A DNA stretch of 5,316 bases from an uncultured Prevotellaceae bacterium (lineage in GTDB: Bacteria; Bacteroidota; Bacteroidia; Bacteroidales; Bacteroidaceae): positions 1 to 5,316 of the forward strand of contig CAMJRQ010000097.1 in NCBI GenBank assembly GCA_946408305.1, given 5' to 3'. The notes beneath the pieces are model-generated. The model did no database searches. It had not been told where the DNA came from and saw only the letters and a list, made by a program, of their open reading frames with translations. The position numbers were made by a program, and so were the translations under genes. Of this stretch, positions 1 to 5,316 are shown in pieces (positions within the stretch are counted from its first letter, which is position 1; each line of letters begins with the position of its first letter).

Positions 1-1414
1 AGCGGTTGCCGGTGAAGGCGAAGGGCGACGTGCGGTTGCGGTCGGTGTTGTCGAGCAGCAGTTCGGGAATCTGGGGGATGTTCAGCTTGAGGGCCTTCTT
101 TCCGGCCAGCTGGAAGAGGTCGTCGTCGTCGGTCTCCTCGAGCTTCTGCAACAGCTGCGTGAGCTGCTTGCCCAGGAAGGAGGAGATGATGGCGGGCGGA
201 GCCTCGTTGGCGCCCAGTCGGTGGGCGTTGGTGGCCGAGATGATGCTGGCCTTGAGCAGGGCGTTGTGGCGATAGACGGCCATGAGCGTCTCGACGATGA
301 AGGTGACGAAGCGCAGATTGTCGAGCGGCGTGCGGCCGGGGCCGTGGAGCAGGATGCCGGTGTCGGTGGAGAGGCTCCAGTTGCAGTGCTTGCCCGAGCC
401 GTTGATGCCGGCAAAGGGTTTCTCGTGGAGCAGGCAGCGGAAGCCGTGGTGGCGTGCCACACGCTTCATGAGCGAGATGAGCAGCATGTTGTGGTCCACG
501 GCCAGGTTCATCTCCTCGTAGATGGGAGCCAGCTCGAACTGGTTGGGGGCCACCTCGTTGTGGCGTGTCTTGCATGGGATGCCCAGCTCCAGTGCCTGAA
601 TCTCGAGGTCCTTCATGAAGGCGGCCACACGCTCGGGGATGGAGCCGAAGTAGTGGTCGTCCATCTGCTGGTTCTTGGCCGAGTCGTGCCCCATGAGGGT
701 GCGGCCTGTCATCAGCAGGTCGGGGCGGGCGGCATAGAGGCCCTCGTCGACGAGGAAGTATTCCTGCTCCCAGCCCAGGTTGCAGATGACCTTGCGCACG
801 TCGGGGTAGAAGTAGCGGCAGACGTCGGCGGCGGCCTGGCTCACGGCGTGGATGGACTTCTTCAGCGGTGCCTTATAGTCGAGCGCCTCGCCGGTGTAGG
901 AGATGAAGACGGTGGGAATCATCAGCGTGTCGCCGATGACGAAGACGGGGCTGGCGGGGTCCCAGGCCGAATAGCCGCGGGCTTCGAAGGTGGAGCGTAT
1001 GCCGCCCGAGGGGAAGCTGGAGGCGTCGGGCTCCTGCTGCACGAGCATCTTGCCCGTGAACTCCTCGATCATGCCTCCCTTGCCGTCGTGCTCGACAAAT
1101 CCGTCGTGCTTCTCGGCCGTGCCCTCGGTGAGGGGCTGGAACCAGTGGGTGCAGTGGGTGGCACCCAGCTGCATGGCCCAGTTCTTCATGCCCTCGGCCA
1201 CGGCGTTGGCGGTGGGGAGGTCGAGCCGCGAGCCGTTGTCGACGACGTCGCACATCTTCTGGAAAACGTCGTCGGGCAGATAGCGGAGCATCTTCTGGCG
1301 GGTGAATACATATTTGGCAAAAAACTCGCTGGGGCGCTCCTTTCTGTTGGGCACCTCCACGGGCTTCTTCTCGAAGGCCTTGCCTACGACGTGGAATCTG
1401 AGTGTGCTGGACAT
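1..1414 (-). CDS. glnN: Type III glutamine synthetase, C-terminus cut off by the window edge
   Basis: This gene encodes the cytoplasmic ATP-dependent enzyme that joins ammonia to glutamate to make glutamine. Translation from ATG at 1414-1412 gives 471 complete codons without a stop; base 1 belongs to a split codon. Type III enzymes are usually about 730 residues, so roughly a third is missing to the left. Family landmarks are clear: GGIRSTFEARGY at residues 137-148, GWEQEYFLVD at 214-223 with probable metal-binding glutamates, NEVAPNQFELAP at 286-297, NGSGKH at 338-343, NAHRLGANEAP at 396-406, and DRNRTSPFAFTGNR at 458-471. GGIRSTFEARGY and the long N-terminal region separate it from types I and II. 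The start fits because the next gene upstream ends only 25 bp away. No promoter motif lies in that gap, so it is probably transcribed with aguA and aguB. No truncation or frameshift is visible in the part present. Confidence 0.96.
   Translation of the reverse strand, partial: MSSTLRFHVVGKAFEKKPVEVPNRKERPSEFFAKYVFTRQKMLRYLPDDVFQKMCDVVDNGSRLDLPTANAVAEGMKNWAMQLGATHCTHWFQPLTEGTAEKHDGFVEHDGKGGMIEEFTGKMLVQQEPDASSFPSGGIRSTFEARGYSAWDPASPVFVIGDTLMIPTVFISYTGEALDYKAPLKKSIHAVSQAAADVCRYFYPDVRKVICNLGWEQEYFLVDEGLYAARPDLLMTGRTLMGHDSAKNQQMDDHYFGSIPERVAAFMKDLEIQALELGIPCKTRHNEVAPNQFELAPIYEEMNLAVDHNMLLISLMKRVARHHGFRCLLHEKPFAGINGSGKHCNWSLSTDTGILLHGPGRTPLDNLRFVTFIVETLMAVYRHNALLKASIISATNAHRLGANEAPPAIISSFLGKQLTQLLQKLEETDDDDLFQLAGKKALKLNIPQIPELLLDNTDRNRTSPFAFTGNR
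119..130. repeat. Four-fold GTC triplet run inside glnN
   Basis: Four tandem GTC triplets on the plus strand read as four consecutive Asp codons (GAC) in glnN, within the acidic stretch ETDDDD at residues 427-432. The segment lies between the NAHRLGANEAP and DRNRTSPF motifs, a stretch I recall as variable in length among type III enzymes. It is probably a surface loop and may vary in length between strains. Confidence 0.6.
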
Positions 1415-1423
1415 CTTTTATGA

Positions 1424-1444
1424 TTTACGGTTTACGATTTTACG
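1424..1444. repeat. Three copies of TTTACG between aguB and glnN
   Basis: TTTACG occurs at 1424-1429, 1431-1436 and 1439-1444, spaced 7 and 8 bp apart. On the coding strand the unit reads CGTAAA. The copy at 1439-1444 contains the aguB stop codon (TAA on the minus strand at 1442-1440), and the others fill most of the 25-bp gap before glnN. No hairpin or promoter motif is visible. It could be a slippage product or help set the AT-rich leader for glnN translation. Confidence 0.6.
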
Positions 1445-2318
1445 GTTCGTCGAGGTATCGCTCGGCCAGTGGCCCGAACTCGTCGATGCGGCGGTCGCGC
1501 AGGAAGGGCCACCAACGGCGCACGTTCTCTGAGCGCTGCATGTCGATGTCGACCACCAGGTTCGCCTCCTCCTCGTCGGCCTGGGCCAGCATTTCGCCCT
1601 GCGGGCCGCAGACGAAGCTGTGTCCCCAGAAACGGATGCCGGCGGTCTGTCCGCTGGGGTCGGGCTCATGGCCCACGCGGTTCACGGCCACCACGGGCAG
1701 TCCGTTGGCCACGGCATGTCCGCGCTGCACGGTCTGCCAGGCCTCGCGCTGCCGCTGCTGCTCCTGGGGCGTGTCGGTTGTCTCGTAGCCGATGGCGGTG
1801 GGGTAGATGAGCAGTTCAGCTCCGCGGAGCGCCATCAGACGGGCTCCCTCGGGGTACCACTGGTCCCAGCACACCTGCACGCCCAGCCGGCCCAGCGACG
1901 TCTGTATGGGGTGGAAGCCCAGGTCGCCGGGGGTGAAATAGAACTTCTCGTAGTAGGCAGGGTCGTCGGGGATGTGCATCTTGCGATATTTGCCGGCTAT
2001 CGTCCCGTCGGCCTCGAAGACCACGGCCGTGTTGTGGTAGAGCCCGGCGGCGCGGCGCTCGAAGAGGCTCGTCACGAGCACGATGCCGTGCTCCCGTGCC
2101 AGCTGGCCGAAGAAGTCGGTGCCGGGCCCTGGGATGGGTTCAGCCAGGTCGAAGTTGTCGGTCTGCTCCGTCTGGCAGAAATAGAGGCTGTTGTGGAGCT
2201 CCTGCAGCACCACCAGCTGGGCGCCGCGGGCAGCCACGTCGGCTATGTTGCGGGCCAGCTTTTGCTTGTTGGCCTCGACGTCGGCGGTGCACGTCTGTTG
2301 TATGATTCCTATTTTCAT
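1440..2318 (-). CDS. aguB: N-carbamoylputrescine amidase (nitrilase superfamily)
   Basis: The enzyme hydrolyses N-carbamoylputrescine to putrescine, ammonia and CO2, the last step from agmatine to putrescine, in the cytoplasm. The 292-residue protein has the usual length of the family and a complete carbon-nitrogen hydrolase fold. The catalytic triad is visible as Glu40 (in LVVLQELH), Lys113 (in YRKMHIPDDP) and Cys150 (in VQVCWDQWYPE). The CWDQWYPE and KMHIPDDP motifs point to this branch rather than to nitrilases or omega-amidases. The start MKIGIIQQTC is where family members normally begin. Its ATG overlaps the aguA stop in the four bases ATGA (2318-2315), so translation is probably coupled to aguA. 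The neighbouring agmatine deiminase strongly supports the substrate assignment. No signal peptide or defect is seen. Confidence 0.96.
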   Translation of the reverse strand: MKIGIIQQTCTADVEANKQKLARNIADVAARGAQLVVLQELHNSLYFCQTEQTDNFDLAEPIPGPGTDFFGQLAREHGIVLVTSLFERRAAGLYHNTAVVFEADGTIAGKYRKMHIPDDPAYYEKFYFTPGDLGFHPIQTSLGRLGVQVCWDQWYPEGARLMALRGAELLIYPTAIGYETTDTPQEQQRQREAWQTVQRGHAVANGLPVVAVNRVGHEPDPSGQTAGIRFWGHSFVCGPQGEMLAQADEEEANLVVDIDMQRSENVRRWWPFLRDRRIDEFGPLAERYLDEP

Positions 2319-3475
2319 GAGTGTGGTTCGGGATTGTCGGTCGGCAGGGCGAGTGTGCCCAAGGGGAATTGCATGGCGGAGCAGTGGATGCTGCCATGCT
2401 GGCGGATGAGCGGCCGCGAGTCGATGGCAACCACCTCGTGCCGCGGGAAGGCTTTCTGCAGCTGGCGCCGCGCCGTCTCGTCGTTCTCGGGCTGTCCGTA
2501 GGTGGGCATCAGCACGGCTCCGTTCAGGATGAGGAAGTTGGCATAGGTGGCTGGCAGCCGGTTGCCTTCTTCGTCGAGAATCGGGCGTGGCATGGGCAGC
2601 GGCAGCAGCTGGTAGGGACGGTCTTCGGGCGTGCGGAGGTTCTGCAGCTCGGTCTCCATGAGGCGTAGCTCGTCGTGGTGGGGGTCAGCGGGGTCGGTGC
2701 AGCGCACGTAGGCGATGGTGTCCGAGGGGCAGAAGCGGGCCAGCGTGTCGATGTGGCCGTCGGTGTCGTCGCCCTCGAGCCATCCGTGGTCGAGCCAGAG
2801 GACGCGCTGGGCGTGGAAGTAGCGCAGCAGGCGCAGCTCGATGTCGGCCTTCGAGAGGGGCTGGTTGCGGTGGGGGGCCAGGAGGCAGCGGCTCGTGGTG
2901 AGCAGTGTGCCGCGGCCGTCGCTCTCGATGCTGCCTCCCTCGAGCACGAAGTCGAGGTGCGACTCGTATTCGCCCTGCAGGACGCCCTCGTCCCACAGGC
3001 GGCGGTTAATCTGGTTGTCGAGCTCGGCGGGAAATTTCTCGCCCCAGCCGTTGAAACAGAAATCGAGCAGGCGCGGCCCACGGTCGGTGAGCAGCGTGAG
3101 GAAGCCGTGGTCGCGTGCCCAGGTGTCGTTCGTCGGGATGCGGTGGAACGAGATTTGCGCCAGCGCCTTCTGCGGCAACTGCTCGCGCAGCAGACGCTCC
3201 ACGGCCTCGGGGTCGGGCGCGACGATGAGCAGCCTTTCGCGCAGGGCAATCTCCAGCGCCATGCTGACGTAGCATCGCTCCACCTCGTGGAGCATCGGAG
3301 CCCAGTCGGTGGCGGCGTGCGGCCATGTCAGCTGTATGCCCGACTGCGCGTTCCATTCGGCCGGCAGCCGTGTGACCGCCATTCCCGCGGTCTCGGGCAG
3401 CGGCGCCTCGCGCAGGTTGAGATGGAGCGTCAGGTCGTCAATCGTCGAGGTGTTCAGTCTGTATTGCAATGCCAT
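2315..3475 (-). CDS. aguA: Agmatine deiminase (PAD_porph family)
   Basis: The enzyme converts agmatine to N-carbamoylputrescine and ammonia, feeding directly into AguB. The 386-residue protein belongs to the guanidine-modifying deiminases. Likely active-site elements in order are Asp122 (in WARDHG, 119-124), Glu179 (in EGGSIESDGRG), Asp237 or Asp239 and His241 (in DDTDGHID), and the nucleophile Cys365 (in HGSIHCSAMQFP). The usual family N-terminus, RLPAEW through WPH, is at residues 36-53, so about 31 residues precede it. I keep ATG 3475 because a strong promoter lies just upstream and the extra codons are GC-rich like the rest of the gene. ATG at 3382-3380 (MAVTRLPAEW) is a credible alternative. 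It is the first gene of the leftward unit and overlaps aguB by ATGA. A divergent relative acting on peptidyl-arginine is possible, but the adjacent aguB argues against it. Confidence 0.92.
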   Translation of the reverse strand: MALQYRLNTSTIDDLTLHLNLREAPLPETAGMAVTRLPAEWNAQSGIQLTWPHAATDWAPMLHEVERCYVSMALEIALRERLLIVAPDPEAVERLLREQLPQKALAQISFHRIPTNDTWARDHGFLTLLTDRGPRLLDFCFNGWGEKFPAELDNQINRRLWDEGVLQGEYESHLDFVLEGGSIESDGRGTLLTTSRCLLAPHRNQPLSKADIELRLLRYFHAQRVLWLDHGWLEGDDTDGHIDTLARFCPSDTIAYVRCTDPADPHHDELRLMETELQNLRTPEDRPYQLLPLPMPRPILDEEGNRLPATYANFLILNGAVLMPTYGQPENDETARRQLQKAFPRHEVVAIDSRPLIRQHGSIHCSAMQFPLGTLALPTDNPEPHS

Positions 3476-3498
3476 GAATGTGGGATGCCTCTTTGTTC

Positions 3499-3506
3499 TG
3501 CATGCA
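3499..3506. promoter_or_regulatory. Perfect 8-bp palindrome TGCATGCA at the aguA start site
   Basis: TGCATGCA is a perfect palindrome that overlaps the end of the aguA -7 element and the predicted transcription start. Short outer arms, CTTT at 3491-3494 and AAAG at 3507-3510, are placed unevenly around it. The location would suit a repressor site, but an 8-bp palindrome can occur by chance and no regulator gene is nearby. Confidence 0.25.
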
Positions 3507-3535
3507 AAAGTAGTGCGAAAGGCGGAAAAATCAAA
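3505..3535 (-). promoter_or_regulatory. Bacteroidetes-type promoter for aguA-aguB-glnN
   Basis: Read on the minus strand, TTTG (3535-3532) is followed after 19 bp by TACTTTTG (3512-3505). This matches the Bacteroidetes housekeeping consensus of a -33 TTTG and a -7 TAnnTTTG. Transcription would begin near 3498-3500, leaving a leader of about 23-25 bases before the aguA ATG at 3475. No Shine-Dalgarno sequence is seen, which is normal in this phylum. The start point is inferred from the consensus. Confidence 0.8.
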
Positions 3536-3540
3536 ATAAA

Positions 3541-3572
3541 TTTGGCAATTAGTACAAATATCCGTAACTTTG
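3541..3572 (+). promoter_or_regulatory. Bacteroidetes-type promoter for the Nif3 and zinc-ribbon genes
   Basis: TTTG at 3541-3544 is followed after 20 bp by TAACTTTG at 3565-3572, a full match to the -33 TTTG and -7 TAnnTTTG consensus. Transcription would begin near 3577-3580, about 15-18 bases before the ATG at 3595. The leader is T-rich just before the start codon and has no Shine-Dalgarno sequence. Its TTTG is only 5 bp from the -33 element of the leftward promoter. Confidence 0.82.
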
Positions 3573-3594
3573 CAGCGGTTAAAACCTTGTTTTT

Positions 3595-4410
3595 ATGAGC
3601 GTGAAAGTACGTGACGTGATGCGCGCCCTTGAACTTTTCGCGCCTCTGCCCCTGCAGGAGAGCTACGATAATGCCGGCCTGCAGGTTGGGCTGACAGAGG
3701 CGGAAGTCTCAGGGGCATTATTGTGTCTGGACGTGACCGAGCAGGTCATCGCCGAGGCGCTCGAGATGGACTGCGACCTCATCATCTCCCACCACCCGCT
3801 GCTCTTCCGCGGCCTGAAACGCGTCTCCGACGCCACGCTGCCCGAGCGTTGCCTCCGACTGGCCATCCAGCACAACCTGGCCATCTATTCGGCCCACACC
3901 AACCTGGACAACGCCGAGGACGGCGTGAACTTCCGCATGGCTGAAAAGCTGGGGCTGGTGGACGTGGAGCTGATGCAGCCGCGCCGCGTGCAGGTGCGCA
4001 TCGACGACCACGAGCAGCCCGTCAGGGCCGGCAGCGGCGTCGTGGGCTATCTGCTCGAGGGCGAGGACTCGCTCCAGTTCCTGCAGCGCGTGAAGGAGGT
4101 CTTCGGCGTGGAATGTCTCCAGCACAACGAGCTCCTGCAGCGCCCCATTCAGCGCGTGGCCCTCTGCGGCGGCGCCGGCGACTTCATGCTCGACGAGGCA
4201 CTGCGCCTCGGGGCCGATGCCTTCCTGACGGGCGAGATGCACTATCACCAGTATTTCGGCCACGAGCAGCAGATACAGATTGGCGTCCTGGGCCACTATC
4301 AGAGCGAGCGCTTCACGCCCCACATCTTCCGCTCCGTGCTCTCGCAGCGATTCCCCGAGCTGCCCATCTTCCTGAGCCGGGTGGACACGAATCCGGTTCA
4401 CTACCTCTGA
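3595..4410 (+). CDS. Nif3/YbgI-family dinuclear metal-centre protein, short form
   Basis: This is a member of the NIF3 (DUF34) family, sometimes labelled GTP cyclohydrolase 1 type 2 homologue. Family members form toroidal hexamers with two metal ions per subunit; the cellular role is not settled. The 271-residue protein carries every expected ligand: His66-His67 in ISHHPLLFRG, His101 and Asp105 in HTNLDN, and His234 and Glu238 in GHYQSE. The four-residue spacings match those recalled for E. coli YbgI. CGGAG (191-195) and TGEMHYH (212-218) are also typical. The start is the first ATG after a strong promoter and gives the usual N-terminus (ALELFAPLPLQE). Many Bacteroidetes relatives are about 365 residues with a PII/CutA-like insert in the middle. 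Here residues 121-146 are only a short linker, so the insert is absent. It lies 25 bp upstream of the zinc-ribbon gene and is probably co-transcribed with it. Confidence 0.94.
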   Translation: MSVKVRDVMRALELFAPLPLQESYDNAGLQVGLTEAEVSGALLCLDVTEQVIAEALEMDCDLIISHHPLLFRGLKRVSDATLPERCLRLAIQHNLAIYSAHTNLDNAEDGVNFRMAEKLGLVDVELMQPRRVQVRIDDHEQPVRAGSGVVGYLLEGEDSLQFLQRVKEVFGVECLQHNELLQRPIQRVALCGGAGDFMLDEALRLGADAFLTGEMHYHQYFGHEQQIQIGVLGHYQSERFTPHIFRSVLSQRFPELPIFLSRVDTNPVHYL

Positions 4411-4421
4411 ACATCTGAACA
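4406..4421. repeat. Tandem duplication of TCTGAACA at the Nif3 stop codon
   Basis: Two perfect adjacent copies of TCTGAACA lie at 4406-4413 and 4414-4421. The first contains the Nif3 gene's TGA stop (4408-4410); the second lies in the 25-bp gap before the zinc-ribbon gene. The pattern suggests replication slippage. The gap shows no terminator or promoter motif, which supports one transcript for both genes. Confidence 0.65.
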
Positions 4422-4435
4422 TTTAATTATAAGAC

Positions 4436-5272
4436 ATGGCAAAAGAAAAAATCAAAGACCCCGCCGAACTGAGCGTGGAAGAGAAACTGAAGAACCTGTA
4501 CACACTGCAGACGCTGCTCTCCGAGATTGACAAGATCAAGACGCTGCGCGGCGAGCTCCCCCTCGAGGTGCAAGACCTGGAGGACGAAATCGAGGGACTC
4601 ACCACCCGCATCGAGAAGATGAGCAACGAGATTGCCGAGCTGAAGCGCGAAATCACCGAGCGGCAGGCCGTCATCGAGGGCAACAAGTCGAACATCGAGC
4701 GATACAAGGCCCAGATGGACACCGTGCGCAACAACCGCGAGTATGACAACCTGACGAAGCAAATCGAATATGCCGAACTCGACAACCAGCTCAACGAGAA
4801 GCGCATCGGCGAGGCCAAGGTCCTCATGGCCACCCGCACCGAGGAGATGGCTGCCAACAGCGAGCAGGCCAGCGAGCGGCGTGCCGACCTCGAGGTCAAG
4901 AAGAGCGAGCTCGACGAGATAATCTCCGAGACAAAGGCCGAGGAAGACAAGCTGCGCGAGAAAGCCAAGAACGTGGAGATAACCATCGAGCCCCGACTGC
5001 TGAGCGCCTTCAGACGCATCCGCAAGAACAGCCGCAACGGACTGGGCATCGTCTACGTGCAGCGCGACGCCTGCGGCGGTTGCTTCAACAAGATTCCGCC
5101 CCAGCGCCAGCTCGACATCCGCATGCGAAAGAAAATCATCGTATGCGAGTTCTGCGGACGCATCATGATAGACCCCGAGCTGGCCGGAGTGAACCCCACT
5201 CCCGTTGTCGAGGAGAAGCCCAAGCGCACCAAGCGCACCGTGCGCAAGAAAGCCGACGAGGAGCAGGATTAA
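4436..5272 (+). CDS. Coiled-coil C4 zinc-ribbon protein (DUF164/zf-RING_7, FlgZ/CT398-like)
   Basis: The 278-residue protein has the family's two-part design. Residues about 15-180 are rich in Glu, Lys, Arg, Leu and Ile in a heptad-like pattern and should form a long antiparallel helical hairpin; VRNNREYDNLTKQIEYAE (97-114) resembles the family signature. A zinc ribbon follows with Cys213-x2-Cys216 (CGGC) and Cys237-x2-Cys240 (CEFC), 20 residues apart. The tail, from about 251, is Lys/Arg-rich (KPKRTKRTVRKK, 261-272), then acidic. Studied relatives are Helicobacter FlgZ (HP0958), which affects RpoN stability and flagellin mRNA, and Chlamydia CT398, which binds RpoN. Whether this protein does either is unknown. 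The ATG at 4436 follows an A/T-rich leader and gives a start, MAKEKIKDPAELSVEEKL, that looks typical for Bacteroidetes members. It has no signal peptide or membrane segment and is probably cytoplasmic. Confidence 0.93.
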   Translation: MAKEKIKDPAELSVEEKLKNLYTLQTLLSEIDKIKTLRGELPLEVQDLEDEIEGLTTRIEKMSNEIAELKREITERQAVIEGNKSNIERYKAQMDTVRNNREYDNLTKQIEYAELDNQLNEKRIGEAKVLMATRTEEMAANSEQASERRADLEVKKSELDEIISETKAEEDKLREKAKNVEITIEPRLLSAFRRIRKNSRNGLGIVYVQRDACGGCFNKIPPQRQLDIRMRKKIIVCEFCGRIMIDPELAGVNPTPVVEEKPKRTKRTVRKKADEEQD

Positions 5273-5316
5273 CTTCCCAGTCCTATACAACACAGCGCGC
5301 CGCCCCCGCTGACGGG

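Noticed and set aside
221..1423. A 400-codon open frame on the plus strand opposite glnN.
   Set aside because: It lies wholly antisense to a well-recognised glutamine synthetase, shows low-complexity Val/Gly/Ala/Leu composition and no known motif. GC-rich third positions remove stop codons from the opposite strand.
1415..1439. A separate promoter for glnN.
   Set aside because: No TTTG plus TAnnTTTG pair is present on the minus strand in the 25-bp gap or in the nearby end of aguB that I inspected.
1620..2501. A 293-codon plus-strand open frame opposite aguB and the end of aguA.
   Set aside because: It crosses the aguA/aguB junction in antisense and has no recognisable domain; both real genes show complete catalytic motifs.
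2675..3598. A 307-codon plus-strand open frame opposite aguA that runs through the intergenic region.
   Set aside because: It translates straight through the AT-rich promoter region with no family resemblance; it is explained as a shadow of aguA.
3718..4422. A 234-codon minus-strand open frame opposite the Nif3 gene.
   Set aside because: It is antisense to a gene with all metal ligands conserved and has no motif of its own.
4427..5293. A 288-codon minus-strand open frame opposite the zinc-ribbon gene, leucine-rich and resembling a membrane protein.
   Set aside because: The Leu/Val/Ala pattern is the reverse complement of Glu/Lys/Asp-rich coiled-coil codons, a common artefact; the plus-strand protein has an exact C4 zinc ribbon.
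5305..5316. A 4-bp stem, CCCG-CTGA-CGGG, at the right edge that could be the start of a terminator.
   Set aside because: The stem is short and cut off by the window edge, with no T-run visible; the 44 bases after the zinc-ribbon gene cannot be assigned.

Overview
The window reads as ordinary chromosomal DNA from a member of the Bacteroidota, most likely a GC-rich Prevotella-like Bacteroidales. Four signs support this. There is a type III glutamine synthetase. Both promoters have the Bacteroidetes form (TTTG, about 19-20 bp, then TAnnTTTG). No gene has a clear Shine-Dalgarno sequence. Codons are rich in G/C at the third position, while the intergenic DNA is short and AT-rich. The genus is an inference; the phylum is fairly safe.

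Layout: two compact operon-like units diverge from one 119-bp AT-rich region (3476-3594). Leftward, on the minus strand, lie aguA (agmatine deiminase), then aguB (N-carbamoylputrescine amidase, overlapping aguA by ATGA), then 25 bp later glnN (glutamine synthetase III), which runs off the left edge. Rightward, on the plus strand, lie a Nif3/YbgI-family dinuclear-metal protein and, 25 bp later, a coiled-coil C4 zinc-ribbon protein of the DUF164/FlgZ/CT398 type. The last 44 bases contain no identifiable gene. No RNA genes, mobile elements or CRISPR arrays were seen.

How the genes fit together: AguA and AguB together turn agmatine into putrescine and release two ammonia molecules and CO2. GlnN fixes ammonia onto glutamate. 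The leftward unit can therefore be read as a polyamine-making and nitrogen-recovery module, although the functional link to glnN is inferred from position alone. The rightward pair are two widespread, poorly understood housekeeping families.

Nothing here looks like a new defence or mobile system. The points most worth a second look are the back-to-back promoters, the agu-glnN linkage, an unusual N-terminal extension on AguA, and a Nif3 protein lacking the insert domain found in many Bacteroidetes relatives.
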